This document shows, one piece after another, positions 49,170-57,471 of a stretch of 64,000 bases of DNA (position 1 is the stretch's first letter; each line of letters opens with the position of its first letter). This DNA is from UBA6398 sp963644855 (GTDB taxonomy: Bacteria; Bacteroidota; Bacteroidia; Bacteroidales; Bacteroidaceae): NCBI GenBank assembly GCA_963644855.1, contig CAVIQL010000012.1:5553-69552 (forward strand), given 5' to 3'. The notes beneath the pieces are model-generated. The model made no database searches. It had not been told where the DNA came from and saw only the letters and a list, made by a program, of their open reading frames with translations. Position numbers and translations under genes: made by a program.

Positions 49170-49807
49170 TGGAACTAAGCGTATATAATATAAAAGGAGA
49201 AGATACTGGTCGTAAAGTAATACTTGACGATAGTATTTATGGTATCGAACCTAACGATCACGCTATTTATCTTGCTGTGAAGCAGTATATGGCAAATCGT
49301 CGTCAAGGTACAGCCAAATCGAAGGAAAGAAGCGAGATAAGTGGTTCTACACGTAAACTCGGACGTCAGAAAGGTGGTGGTGGAGCTCGTCGTGGTGATA
49401 TTAACTCTCCGTTGTTGGTAGGTGGAGCACGTGTGTTTGGTCCTAAACCTCGCGATTATGGCTTTAAACTTAATAAGAAAGTAAAGGCTCTTGCTCGCCG
49501 TTCTGCTCTCAGCTATAAGGCTAAGGAGAATTCGATAATTGTTGTTGAAGATTTTACATTTGATACTCCTAAAACGAAAAGTTATATAGAAATGCTCAAT
49601 AATCTGAAGGTTGCCGATAAGAAATCTCTTGTTGTTCTTCCTGATGTTGATCGAAATGTATATCTTTCGGGACGTAATCTTCAAGATACGAAGGTGGCTA
49701 TTGCTAAAACCTTAAACACATACATCGTTCTTGATGCTGGCGTCTTGCTCATCACGGAGAAGAGCGTTAAGGAAATCAATGACGCATTTAACAACAAGGA
49801 GGCTTGA
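49169..49807 (+). CDS. rplD: 50S ribosomal protein L4
   Basis: A 212-residue L4 lining the exit tunnel. The start at 49169 (MELSVYNIKGED) overlaps rplC by one base. An in-frame extension back to 49136 is not used. RQKGGGGARRGDINSPLLVGGARVFGP split over the extended tunnel loop, and VVLPDVDRNVYLSGRNL near the C-terminus, are characteristic. In E. coli L4 also represses the S10 operon at its leader. No equivalent leader structure was recognised apart from the fusA-rpsJ hairpin. Confidence 0.97.
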   Translation: MELSVYNIKGEDTGRKVILDDSIYGIEPNDHAIYLAVKQYMANRRQGTAKSKERSEISGSTRKLGRQKGGGGARRGDINSPLLVGGARVFGPKPRDYGFKLNKKVKALARRSALSYKAKENSIIVVEDFTFDTPKTKSYIEMLNNLKVADKKSLVVLPDVDRNVYLSGRNLQDTKVAIAKTLNTYIVLDAGVLLITEKSVKEINDAFNNKEA

Positions 49808-49809
49808 TC

Positions 49810-50100
49810 ATGAGATTTATAATTCGTCCGCTGGTCACCGAGAAAATGAATCGTTTGACCGATACAGAAAAGAAATATGGCTTCATTGTAAGCCCTCAGG
49901 CAAACAAAATGCAAATCAAGGCAGAAATAGAAGACCTATATAATGTGAATGTTGTAGGCATAAGCACAATGCGCTATGCTGGCAAGAACAAGAGTCGTTA
50001 CACGCGCTCTGGATTTACAAAAGGTCGTACCAATGCCTATAAAAAAGCTGTCGTAACATTGAAAGACGGCGATACAATCGATTTTTACAGCAACATTTGA
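49810..50100 (+). CDS. rplW: 50S ribosomal protein L23
   Basis: A 96-residue L23 at the tunnel exit, the docking site for trigger factor and SRP. IIRPLVTEKMNRL and KYGFIVSPQANKMQIKAEIEDLYNV are the conserved N-terminal half. The loop SRYTRSGFTKGRTNAYKKAVVTL is the tunnel extension. The ATG at 49810 is 2 bases after the rplD stop. A TTG two codons earlier is less likely. Confidence 0.97.
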   Translation: MRFIIRPLVTEKMNRLTDTEKKYGFIVSPQANKMQIKAEIEDLYNVNVVGISTMRYAGKNKSRYTRSGFTKGRTNAYKKAVVTLKDGDTIDFYSNI

Positions 50101-50106
50101 TAAGAT

Positions 50107-50937
50107 ATGGCAGTACGTAAAATTAAACCTACTACACCAGGTCAGAGACATAAAATTATTGGTACGTTCGAAGAAATTACTGCATCCGTACCAGAAAAAT
50201 CTCTCGTTTACGGCAAACGCTCTACAGGCGGTCGTAATAATGTAGGCAAAATGACGGTGCGTTATCGTGGCGGTGGCCATAAACGTAAACTCCGTCTTGT
50301 TGATTTTCAAAGAGAGAAAGATGGTGTACCCGCAGTGGTAAAAACAATCGAATACGATCCCAATCGTTCGGCTCGTATAGCATTGCTCTTCTATGCTGAC
50401 GGTGAAAAACGTTATATCATTGCCCCTAATGGACTTAAAGTAGGAGCGACAGTTATGTCGGGCGCACAAGCTGCTCCAGAAGTGGGAAATGCACTTCCTC
50501 TCCAAAATATTCCTGTTGGTACAGTGATTCACAACATTGAACTTCGTCCCGGTCAGGGCGCAAGACTTGTACGTTCTGCAGGTAATTTCGCACAGCTTAC
50601 TTCTCGTGAAGGTCGCTATTGCGTTATCAAATTACCTTCGGGTGAAACTCGTCAAATTCTTAGTGCTTGTAAGGCTACTGTCGGTAGCGTTGGTAATTCC
50701 GATCATGCTCTTGAAAGTTCAGGAAAAGCTGGTCGTAGCCGTTGGCTTGGTCGCCGTCCTCACAACCGTGGTGTCGTTATGAACCCTGTAGATCACCCAA
50801 TGGGTGGTGGTGAAGGCCGTCAATCAGGAGGTCATCCTCGTTCAAGAAATGGTTTGTATGCTAAGGGTCTTAAGACAAGAGCTCCGAAGAAAGCATCAAA
50901 CAAATATATCATTGAGAGAGCAAACGCTAAGAAATAA
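50107..50937 (+). CDS. rplB: 50S ribosomal protein L2
   Basis: A 276-residue L2, essential for subunit joining and peptidyl transfer. KPTTPGQRHKIIG at the start, the RGGGHKRKLRLVDF block (about 58-71), and the C-terminal GVVMNPVDHPMGGGEG, which holds the functional histidine (His230 region), are intact. It lies 6 bases after rplW and 18 before rpsS, in the standard S10 order. The length is normal for bacteria. Confidence 0.98.
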   Translation: MAVRKIKPTTPGQRHKIIGTFEEITASVPEKSLVYGKRSTGGRNNVGKMTVRYRGGGHKRKLRLVDFQREKDGVPAVVKTIEYDPNRSARIALLFYADGEKRYIIAPNGLKVGATVMSGAQAAPEVGNALPLQNIPVGTVIHNIELRPGQGARLVRSAGNFAQLTSREGRYCVIKLPSGETRQILSACKATVGSVGNSDHALESSGKAGRSRWLGRRPHNRGVVMNPVDHPMGGGEGRQSGGHPRSRNGLYAKGLKTRAPKKASNKYIIERANAKK

Positions 50938-50955
50938 CTGTAAAGAGAGTAAATT

Positions 50956-51225
50956 ATGAGTCGTTCATTAAAAAAAGGACCATACATCGCAGTTACTTTG
51001 GAAAAGAAAATCCTTGCCATGAATGAAAGCGGCAAGAAGAGCGTTGTAAAAACATGGTCGAGGGCATCAATGATATCCCCAGATTTCGTGGGACATACCA
51101 TTGCTGTTCATAATGGTAATAAGTTCATTCCTGTCTACGTTACAGAAAATATGGTGGGTCATAAACTAGGAGAGTTCGCACCTACACGTAGGTTCGGCGG
51201 TCATTCTGGCAACAACAAGAAGTAA
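50956..51225 (+). CDS. rpsS: 30S ribosomal protein S19
   Basis: An 89-residue S19 in the 30S head near the A-site finger. MSRSLKKGPYIAVTLEKKI, TWSRASMISPDFVGHTIAVHNG and MVGHKLGEFAPTRRFGGHSG are the conserved blocks. It forms a pair with S13 in the ribosome and is in the normal place between rplB and rplV (39-base gap to rplV). Nothing unusual is seen. Confidence 0.98.
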   Translation: MSRSLKKGPYIAVTLEKKILAMNESGKKSVVKTWSRASMISPDFVGHTIAVHNGNKFIPVYVTENMVGHKLGEFAPTRRFGGHSGNNKK

Positions 51226-51264
51226 TCGCAGGAGTAGGTAATAAAAGAAAAAGAATAATAGATA

Positions 51265-51663
51265 ATGGGAAAAAGAAAAAGATTAGCGGCTAATACTATC
51301 AAAGAAAGCCGCAAAACCCAGTACTTTGCCAAGCTTAATGGTGTTCCCTCTTCTCCTCGTAAAATGCGTTATGTCGTGGATATGATTCGTGGAATGGAGG
51401 TTAATCGTGCACTTGGTACGCTTCGCTTTTCTGCAAAGGCTGCTTCTGTGCCTGTAGAGAAACTTCTGCGTTCAGCTATTAGCAATTGGGAGGCAAAAAA
51501 TGACCGTAAAGCTGAAGTCGGCGAACTCTTCGTTACAAAAGTGTTTGTTGATGAAGGCGTTACCCTTAAACGTATGCGTCCTGCTCCACAGGGACGTGGC
51601 TATCGTATTCGCAAACGTTCCAATCATGTAACAATGTTCGTCGGAACAAAAAATGAGAAATAA
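51265..51663 (+). CDS. rplV: 50S ribosomal protein L22
   Basis: A 132-residue L22 that contributes the beta hairpin at the narrow point of the exit tunnel. PSSPRKMRYVVDMIRGMEVNRAL and VDEGVTLKRMRPAPQGRGYRIRKRSNH split at the hairpin are typical. The N-terminal extension MGKRKRLAANTIKESRKTQYF is longer than in E. coli, as is common in Bacteroidetes. rpsC follows after 8 bases. Confidence 0.97.
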   Translation: MGKRKRLAANTIKESRKTQYFAKLNGVPSSPRKMRYVVDMIRGMEVNRALGTLRFSAKAASVPVEKLLRSAISNWEAKNDRKAEVGELFVTKVFVDEGVTLKRMRPAPQGRGYRIRKRSNHVTMFVGTKNEK

Positions 51664-51671
51664 TTAAGATT

Positions 51672-52409
51672 ATGGGACAGAAAGTAAATCCGATTAGCAA
51701 TAGACTTGGTATAATCCGTGGTTGGGATTCAAATTGGTTTGGAGAACACAATTATCCGGATAATATTGTAGAAGATAGTAAGATCCGTAATTATATTCAG
51801 ACGCGCCTTGATGAACGTGCTGCAGGTAATGCTGTATCCAAAGTTGTCATAGAACGCACACTTAAGCTTATCACTGTAACAATTTGCACCTCTCGTCCAG
51901 GACTTATAATAGGTAAGGGTGGTCAAGAAGTTGACAAACTTAAGGAAGAACTGAAGAAACTTACTAATAAGGATATTCAGGTTAATATATTTGAGGTTAA
52001 GAAGCCTGATCTTGATGCACAAGTAGTTGGTAAAACAATAGCTCGTCAGATAGAGGGCAAAATGGCTTATCGTCGTGTTATAAAAATGGCTATTCAAAAC
52101 ACAATGCGTGCAGGTGCAGAAGGTATTAAAGTACACATTGCAGGACGTTTGAATGGTGCAGAAATGGCACGTCAAGAGATGTATAAAGAAGGACGTACTC
52201 CTCTTCATACATTCCGTGCAGATATAGATTATTGCCAAACTACAGCTCTTACAAAAGTAGGACTTTTGGGCATTAAGGTGTGGATTTGCCGTGGAGAAGT
52301 TTATCATAAGGTAGATCTCGCTCCAAACTATGCACAACAGAAAGATAATGGTCGCCAAGGTGGTGAGCGTAGACGCGGCTTCGGCAAAAGAAGAAATAAT
52401 AACCGCTAA
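51672..52409 (+). CDS. rpsC: 30S ribosomal protein S3
   Basis: A 245-residue S3 forming part of the mRNA entry channel. MGQKVNPISNRLGIIRGWDSNWF opens the protein. The KH domain carries RPGLIIGKGGQEVDKLKEEL (about 76-95), and the C-terminal half has GRLNGAEMARQEMYKEGRTPLH. The end is an Arg/Asn-rich tail (RRGFGKRRNNNR). The position before rplP is standard. Confidence 0.98.
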   Translation: MGQKVNPISNRLGIIRGWDSNWFGEHNYPDNIVEDSKIRNYIQTRLDERAAGNAVSKVVIERTLKLITVTICTSRPGLIIGKGGQEVDKLKEELKKLTNKDIQVNIFEVKKPDLDAQVVGKTIARQIEGKMAYRRVIKMAIQNTMRAGAEGIKVHIAGRLNGAEMARQEMYKEGRTPLHTFRADIDYCQTTALTKVGLLGIKVWICRGEVYHKVDLAPNYAQQKDNGRQGGERRRGFGKRRNNNR

Positions 52410-52423
52410 TTTTAGAAAGAACA

Positions 52424-52849
52424 ATGTTACAACCAAAAAGAACTAAATACAGAAGACCTCAAAAAGGTCGTTGCAAAGGCAACGCGCAAAGAGGGAATCA
52501 ACTGGCATTTGGAAGCTTTGGAATCAAGAGTCTTGAGACAGAGTGGATAAATCAACGCCAGATAGAGGCTGCCCGTGTTGCTGTGTCGCGTTATATGCAG
52601 CGTGAGGGTCAGATTTGGATTCGTATATTCCCTGATAAACCGATTACCAAAAAACCTGCAGATGTACGTATGGGTAAAGGTAAGGGTGATCCTGTAGGGT
52701 ATGTATTCCCGATTACTCCGGGACGTATTATATTCGAGGTAGAAGGGGTCTCATATGAAGTAGCAAAAGAAGCTTTGCGTCTTGCTGCACAGAAACTCCC
52801 TGTTACTACTAAATTTGTAGTGCGACGTGATTACGATAAAAACGCTTGA
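52424..52849 (+). CDS. rplP: 50S ribosomal protein L16
   Basis: A 141-residue L16 near the A-site tRNA elbow. MLQPKRTKYRRPQKGRCKGN, ARVAVSRYMQREGQIWIRIFPDKP and RMGKGKGDPVGYVFPITPGRI are the family blocks, the last containing the conserved arginine and glycine loop near the peptidyl transferase centre. rpmC begins 2 bases after its stop. Confidence 0.98.
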   Translation: MLQPKRTKYRRPQKGRCKGNAQRGNQLAFGSFGIKSLETEWINQRQIEAARVAVSRYMQREGQIWIRIFPDKPITKKPADVRMGKGKGDPVGYVFPITPGRIIFEVEGVSYEVAKEALRLAAQKLPVTTKFVVRRDYDKNA

Positions 52850-52851
52850 TT

Positions 52852-53046
52852 ATGAAGATTGCAGAAATAAAAGAACTTCCTACAAACGAACTTAAAGAAC
52901 GTCTTGGGACAGAAGAGGTCAACTATCATCAGTTGAAGCTCAATCATTCCATATCTCCTGTAGAGAATCCTTCACGCATAAAGGATGCTCGTCGTACAAT
53001 AGCGCGTATAAAAACAGTATTGCGTCAAAGAGAACTTAACAAATAA
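52852..53046 (+). CDS. rpmC: 50S ribosomal protein L29
   Basis: A 64-residue two-helix L29 next to the tunnel exit beside L23. MKIAEIKELPTNELKERL and the closing RRTIARIKTVLRQREL are typical. The ATG at 52852 is chosen over a TTG at 52846 that would overlap rplP. rpsQ follows after 14 bases. Confidence 0.96.
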   Translation: MKIAEIKELPTNELKERLGTEEVNYHQLKLNHSISPVENPSRIKDARRTIARIKTVLRQRELNK

Positions 53047-53060
53047 AAAGGCAGGTAAAA

Positions 53061-53318
53061 ATGGAAGAAAGAAATTTAAGAAAGACCCGCCAGGGGGTAG
53101 TGGTGAGTAACAAAATGGATAAAACCATTGTCGTTGAGGCCAAATTCAAAGAAATGCACCCTATTTACGGAAAGTTTGTGTCGAAGACTAAATCATATCA
53201 TGCTCACGATGAGAAAAATGAGTGTAACGTAGGCGATACAGTCTTGATTATGGAAACTCGTCCCTTGAGTAAAACCAAGAGATGGAGATTAGTAGAAATT
53301 GTAGAAAAAGCTAAGTAA
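53061..53318 (+). CDS. rpsQ: 30S ribosomal protein S17
   Basis: An 85-residue OB-fold S17, a primary 16S rRNA binder. RKTRQGVVVSNKMDKTIVVEA and KFVSKTKSYHAHDEKNECNVGDTV are the conserved parts, ending in KTKRWRLVEIVEKAK. It is 2 bases from rplN. Start of the spc-type gene order. Confidence 0.97.
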   Translation: MEERNLRKTRQGVVVSNKMDKTIVVEAKFKEMHPIYGKFVSKTKSYHAHDEKNECNVGDTVLIMETRPLSKTKRWRLVEIVEKAK

Positions 53319-53320
53319 AA

Positions 53321-53686
53321 ATGATACAGGTAGAAACTAGACTCAATGTAGCCGACAATAGTGGCGCTCGTGAGGCAGTGTGCATTCGTGTACTTGGTGG
53401 TACTAAACGTCGTTATGCTACAGTTGGTGATGTAATTGTTGTCGCTGTTCAAAACGTGATACCTTCAAGTGATATGAAGAAAGGTACAGTATCACGTGCC
53501 TTGATCGTTCGCACTAATAAGGAAATCCATCGTACTGATGGCTCCTGCATTCGCTTTGACGATAATGCGTGTGTGTTGTTGAATAGCGCAGGCGAACTTA
53601 GAGGTAGTCGTATCTTTGGTCCTGTGGCTCGAGAACTTCGTGCAGTTAACATGAAAGTAGTGTCGTTGGCACCAGAAGTACTTTAA
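53321..53686 (+). CDS. rplN: 50S ribosomal protein L14
   Basis: A 121-residue L14 on the subunit interface, partner of L19 and RsfS. MIQVETRLNVADNSGAREAVCIRVLGG, GTVSRALIVRTNKEIHRTDGSCIRFDDNACVLL (over two strands) and GSRIFGPVARELR are canonical. The protein is intact and of standard length. Confidence 0.98.
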   Translation: MIQVETRLNVADNSGAREAVCIRVLGGTKRRYATVGDVIVVAVQNVIPSSDMKKGTVSRALIVRTNKEIHRTDGSCIRFDDNACVLLNSAGELRGSRIFGPVARELRAVNMKVVSLAPEVL

Positions 53687-53699
53687 CATTTAAAGCAAA

Positions 53700-54020
53700 A
53701 TGAGTAAATTACATATTAAAAAAGACGATATCGTTTACGTAAATGCGGGCGAAAATCGCGGTCAAAAAGGCAAGGTACTTAAGGTCCTTATAGCTGAACA
53801 GCGCGCTATCGTAGAAGGTGTCAATATGGTATCGAAATCCCAGAAGCCTTCTGCAAAGACTCCACAGGGTGGTATCATCAAAAAAGAGGCTCCGATTCAC
53901 GTTTCGAATCTTAGTCTTATTGACCCCAAGAGCGGCAAGCCTACACGCATAGGGCGTCGTCGCAATGATGAAGGTAAACTTGTGCGTTATTCTAAAAAAA
54001 CAGGGGAGGAAATCAAGTAA
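53700..54020 (+). CDS. rplX: 50S ribosomal protein L24
   Basis: A 106-residue KOW-domain L24, an early 23S rRNA binder. KKDDIVYVNAGENRGQKGKVLKV is the KOW motif (about 6-28) and PSAKTPQGGIIKKEAPIHVSNL the downstream block. Its TAA shares one base with the rplE ATG. Confidence 0.97.
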   Translation: MSKLHIKKDDIVYVNAGENRGQKGKVLKVLIAEQRAIVEGVNMVSKSQKPSAKTPQGGIIKKEAPIHVSNLSLIDPKSGKPTRIGRRRNDEGKLVRYSKKTGEEIK

Positions 54021-54577
54021 TGAATAATACCGCAAGTCTAAAACGTGTTTATGCCGAGCGTATTGCGCCGGCTCTTATGAAGAAGTTCAATTATTCTTCA
54101 CCGATGCAGATTCCTGTGCTCAAAAAGATCGTAATAAACGAAGGTCTTGGAGCTGCTACTCAGGATAAAAAAATTATAGATAAAGCAATTGAAGAACTTA
54201 CGACAATTACAGGTCAAAAGGCTGTAGCTACTTTGTCTAAGAAAGATATTGCTCAGTTCAAGGTTCGTAAAAAAATGCCAATTGGGGTTAGAGTTACTTT
54301 GCGTCGTGAACGTATGTATGAATTTCTTGAGGAACTTATTCGTGTCGCTCTTCCGCGTATTCGCGATTTTAAGGGAATTGATAGCAAATTGGATGGTCGT
54401 GGAAATTATTCTCTTGGCATCAAAGAGCAAATCATTTTTCCTGAAATTAATATTGATAGTGTAGATCGCCTCAATGGAATGAACATTACCTTTGTAACAA
54501 CGGCTCAAACTGATGAGGAAGGCTATGCGCTTCTCAAAGAATTCGGATTACCATTTAAGGACGGAAAAAACAATTAA
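54020..54577 (+). CDS. rplE: 50S ribosomal protein L5
   Basis: A 185-residue L5 that carries 5S rRNA with L18. YSSPMQIPVLKKIVINEGLGAATQDKK opens the fold. TGQKAVATLSKKDIAQFKVRKKMPIGVRVTLR and RIRDFKGIDSKLDGRGNYSLGIKEQIIFPEI are the conserved blocks. The start overlaps rplX by one base. Spacing to rpsN is 6 bases. Confidence 0.98.
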   Translation: MNNTASLKRVYAERIAPALMKKFNYSSPMQIPVLKKIVINEGLGAATQDKKIIDKAIEELTTITGQKAVATLSKKDIAQFKVRKKMPIGVRVTLRRERMYEFLEELIRVALPRIRDFKGIDSKLDGRGNYSLGIKEQIIFPEINIDSVDRLNGMNITFVTTAQTDEEGYALLKEFGLPFKDGKNN

Positions 54578-54583
54578 ATCAAT

Positions 54584-54886
54584 ATGGCAAAGGAATCAAT
54601 GAAAGCACGCGAAGTTAAGCGTGCCAAAATGGTAGCCAAGTATGCTGAAAAGCGTGCAGCACTAAAGAAAATAATTAACACTACCGATGATCCTGTAGAG
54701 GCATATGAGGCAGCTCGTAAACTTCAAGCTATCCCCCATAATGCTTCTCCTATACGTATGCACAATCGTTGTAAACTTACAGGTCGCCCCAAAGGTTATC
54801 TTCGTATGTTTGGATTGTCGCGTATTCAGTTTCGTGAGATGGCATCTAGCGGTCTTATTCCTGGTGTGAAGAAAGCAAGTTGGTAA
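54584..54886 (+). CDS. rpsN: 30S ribosomal protein S14 (zinc-free long form)
   Basis: A 100-residue S14 of the long type. MAKESMKAREVKRAKMVAKYAEK and the C-terminal RCKLTGRPKGYLRMFGLSRIQF are typical. The CxxC pairs of the short zinc form are absent (only one Cys is present), so zinc is not bound. A 64-base gap with a small inverted repeat (TCGAGA/TCTCGA, 54916-54929) precedes rpsH. Confidence 0.97.
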   Translation: MAKESMKAREVKRAKMVAKYAEKRAALKKIINTTDDPVEAYEAARKLQAIPHNASPIRMHNRCKLTGRPKGYLRMFGLSRIQFREMASSGLIPGVKKASW

Positions 54887-54950
54887 ACCATAAAGAAAAG
54901 ATTTATTTAATATTGTCGAGAAATCTCGATCAATTAAACAAACATATAAA

Positions 54951-55346
54951 ATGACAGATCCAATAGCAGATTATTTGACACGGCTTCGTAATGCCATTCG
55001 TGCAAATCACAGAGTGGTAGAAATGCCTGCGTCAAATTTAAAAAAGGATATTACAAAGATCCTTTTTGAAAAGGGGTATATCTTGAACTATAAGTTTGTA
55101 GATGAGGGACCTCAAGGAGTAATTAAAGTGGCACTTAAATATAATCCTGCCACAAAAACAAATGCAATCAAGAGTTTGACACGTGTTTCGCGTCCTGGTT
55201 TGCGAAAATATACAGGATATAAGGACATGCCTCGTGTAATTAATGGTCTTGGTATTGCCATTATTTCTACATCAAAGGGAGTTATGACTGATAAAGAGGC
55301 TTCCGCTCTGAAGATTGGTGGCGAGGTATTATGTTATGTATATTAA
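54951..55346 (+). CDS. rpsH: 30S ribosomal protein S8
   Basis: A 131-residue S8, a central 16S rRNA binder. TDPIADYLTRLRNAIRANHRVVEMP opens it. RVSRPGLRKYTGYKDMPRVINGLGIAIISTSKGVMTD over the C-terminal half is canonical. In E. coli S8 represses the spc operon. The small palindrome in the 64-base gap before this gene is a candidate site, though I see no copy of the 16S-like target. Confidence 0.98.
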   Translation: MTDPIADYLTRLRNAIRANHRVVEMPASNLKKDITKILFEKGYILNYKFVDEGPQGVIKVALKYNPATKTNAIKSLTRVSRPGLRKYTGYKDMPRVINGLGIAIISTSKGVMTDKEASALKIGGEVLCYVY

Positions 55347-55362
55347 TATAGGAGGGTATAAA

Positions 55363-55932
55363 ATGTCAAGAATAGGAAAATTGCCAATAAACATCCCTGC
55401 AAACGTTACAGTAACGTATCAGGATAATGTAGTGACTGTAAAAGGTCCGAAAGGTGAGATGACACAGCAGATAGATCCTTCTATCATTGTAAAAATAGAA
55501 AACGGAGAGATCGTATTCACTATCAATGAAGAAAATGATATAGTTGGCGCAAAGCAGAAACAAGCTTTTCATGGTTTGTATCGCGCATTAGTTAATTCTA
55601 TGGTAGTGGGAGTTACTGAAGGGTATAAAAAAGAGATGGAACTAGTTGGCGTTGGCTATCGTGTTTCAAATGAAGGCAATGTAATGGAGTTCTCTTTGGG
55701 TTATACTCATCCTATATTTCTTCAACTCCCTCCTGAAATAAAGGTGGAAACGAAGTCTGAAAGAAATAAAAATCCGTATATTTGCTTGGAGTCTTGCGAT
55801 AAACAACTTCTCGGACAAGTTTGCGCAAAAATACGTTCGTTCCGTATGCCTGAGCCATATAAAGGAAAAGGTATCCTATATATTGGTGAACAAATACGTC
55901 GTAAGTCTGGTAAGGCTGCCGGAGCTAAGTAA
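55363..55932 (+). CDS. rplF: 50S ribosomal protein L6
   Basis: A 189-residue L6 near the factor-binding site, built of two tandem domains. MSRIGKLPINIPANVTV opens the first. RSFRMPEPYKGKGILYIGEQIRRKSGKAAG is the conserved C-terminus. The ATG at 55363 is used since an earlier in-frame GTG at 55315 overlaps rpsH. A GGAGG sequence at 55351-55355, 7 bases before the ATG, is one of the few Shine-Dalgarno-like sequences in the window. Confidence 0.97.
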   Translation: MSRIGKLPINIPANVTVTYQDNVVTVKGPKGEMTQQIDPSIIVKIENGEIVFTINEENDIVGAKQKQAFHGLYRALVNSMVVGVTEGYKKEMELVGVGYRVSNEGNVMEFSLGYTHPIFLQLPPEIKVETKSERNKNPYICLESCDKQLLGQVCAKIRSFRMPEPYKGKGILYIGEQIRRKSGKAAGAK

Positions 55933-55955
55933 TAATTTCCAAATGAAATAAGATT

Positions 55956-56300
55956 ATGAAGACGAAAATAGAAAGACGACAGAAAATCAAATATCGGGTA
56001 CGCAATAAGATCAGTGGTACTTCAGTACGTCCTCGTTTGAGTGTTTTTCGTAGCAATAAACAAATATATGCTCAAGTGATTAATGATGAGGATGGTCGTA
56101 CGTTAGTTGCTGCTTCATCGTTGAAGTTCGAGGATAAGATAACTAAGTCAGAGAAGGCTATAAAGGTTGGTGAAGAAATAGCCCAAAAAGCAATCGCTGT
56201 GGGTATCACTATGGTCGTTTTTGATCGTAATGGTTATCTTTACCATGGTCGTGTGAAAGAATTAGCAGATGGTGCTCGTAAAGGTGGGCTTAAATTTTAA
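55956..56300 (+). CDS. rplR: 50S ribosomal protein L18
   Basis: A 114-residue L18 that binds 5S rRNA with L5. RRQKIKYRVRNKISGTSVRPRLSVFRSNKQIYAQVI (over the basic N-terminus and first strand) and FDRNGYLYHGRVKELADGARKGGLKF are canonical. rpsE starts 4 bases later. Confidence 0.98.
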   Translation: MKTKIERRQKIKYRVRNKISGTSVRPRLSVFRSNKQIYAQVINDEDGRTLVAASSLKFEDKITKSEKAIKVGEEIAQKAIAVGITMVVFDRNGYLYHGRVKELADGARKGGLKF

Positions 56301-56304
56301 GGTT

Positions 56305-56811
56305 ATGGCAAACAGAATAAATGTAAAAAGCGAAGAATTAAAAGATAGACTGGTTGCTATCAACCGTGTTACGAAAGTAACCAAAGGTGGGCGCACATTC
56401 AGTTTCTCTGCTATTGTCGTTGTAGGTGATGGACAGGGAGTAATAGGCTATGGCCTTGGTAAGGCAGGAGAAGTAACTGCTGCTATTTCTAAGGGGATTG
56501 AGTCTGCAAAAAAGAACCTTTATAAGGTTCCAGTAATTCATGGAACTATTCCTCATACACAGATGGCACATTTTGGTGGAAGTAAAGTTTTACTTATGCC
56601 GGCCTCTGAAGGTACGGGCGTTGTGGCTGGAGGTGCTATGCGTGCTGTACTCGAGAGTGTTGGTATTACAGATGTGCTTGCAAAGTCGCAGGGATCTTCT
56701 AATGCCCATAATTTGGTGAAGGCAACGATTCTAGCTCTTAGCCAGATTCGAGATGCGCGCCAAATTGCTCAAGCTCGTGGTATTTCAATGGAAAAAGTTT
56801 TCAGAGGTTAA
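56305..56811 (+). CDS. rpsE: 30S ribosomal protein S5
   Basis: A 168-residue S5 with the double-stranded RNA-binding N-terminal domain. LVAINRVTKVTKGGRTFSFSAIVVVGDGQG (over two strands) holds the residues linked to spectinomycin and accuracy. KVLLMPASEGTGVVAGGAMRAVLE is the C-terminal domain. The loop contains TKGGRTF, with no deletion. The start ATG at 56305 is used rather than an earlier in-frame GTG at 56269 inside rplR. Confidence 0.97.
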   Translation: MANRINVKSEELKDRLVAINRVTKVTKGGRTFSFSAIVVVGDGQGVIGYGLGKAGEVTAAISKGIESAKKNLYKVPVIHGTIPHTQMAHFGGSKVLLMPASEGTGVVAGGAMRAVLESVGITDVLAKSQGSSNAHNLVKATILALSQIRDARQIAQARGISMEKVFRG

Positions 56812-56824
56812 TAATCACACAACA

Positions 56825-57001
56825 ATGGCAACAATTAGAATTAAACAAGTAAGAAGTAAAATAGGTGCTCCCAAGGATCAAAAAGCTACTCTTGAGGTTC
56901 TTGGCTTGCATAGAATTGGTGATGTTGTTGAACGTGAAGACAATGCCGTTACACGTGGTCAGATCAACAAGGTAAACCATTTGGTAACCGTAGTAGAATA
57001 A
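56825..57001 (+). CDS. rpmD: 50S ribosomal protein L30
   Basis: A 58-residue L30. MATIRIKQVRSKIGAPKDQKATLEVLGLHRIG and the end VTRGQINKVNHLVTVVE are typical of the bacterial short form. The start at 56825 is 13 bases after rpsE. A longer open frame back to 56753 overlaps rpsE and is rejected. Confidence 0.96.
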   Translation: MATIRIKQVRSKIGAPKDQKATLEVLGLHRIGDVVEREDNAVTRGQINKVNHLVTVVE

Positions 57002-57020
57002 CTCTTAAAACAGTAAAAAT

Positions 57021-57467
57021 ATGAAATTACATACTTTAATGCCAGCAAAGGGTTCTACACATAGTCGCCGTCGTCTTGGACGTGGTACAGGTTCTGGTTT
57101 AGGTGGTACCTCTACACGTGGACACAAAGGTGCTATGGCTCGTTCTGGCTATAAGAAGAAAATTGGTTTCGAAGGTGGACAGATGCCGATGCAACGTCGT
57201 CTTCCCAAATATGGTTTCAACAATATATTCCGTGTTGAATATAAAGGTATAAATCTTTCTGTTCTCCAGCATTTAGCTGAGACAAAGGAACTAGTTAAAA
57301 TAACCCCTAAGGATCTCCATGAGGCTGGGTATGTTTCAAAGAAGCAACTTGTTAAAATTTTGGGTAAAGGCGAATTGAAAGTTAAACTTGAAATTGAAGC
57401 AAATGCATTTTCTAAAACTGCTTTAGCTGCAATAGAGGCTGTAGGTGGTAAAGCCACTAAACTTTAG
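57021..57467 (+). CDS. rplO: 50S ribosomal protein L15
   Basis: A 148-residue L15. MKLHTLMPAKGSTHSRRRLGRG and TGSGLGGTSTRGHKGAMARSG form the glycine/arginine-rich tail that threads into 23S rRNA. FEGGQMPMQRRLPKYGFNN is the following conserved block. secY starts 4 bases after the stop. Confidence 0.98.
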   Translation: MKLHTLMPAKGSTHSRRRLGRGTGSGLGGTSTRGHKGAMARSGYKKKIGFEGGQMPMQRRLPKYGFNNIFRVEYKGINLSVLQHLAETKELVKITPKDLHEAGYVSKKQLVKILGKGELKVKLEIEANAFSKTALAAIEAVGGKATKL

Positions 57468-57471
57468 AGAA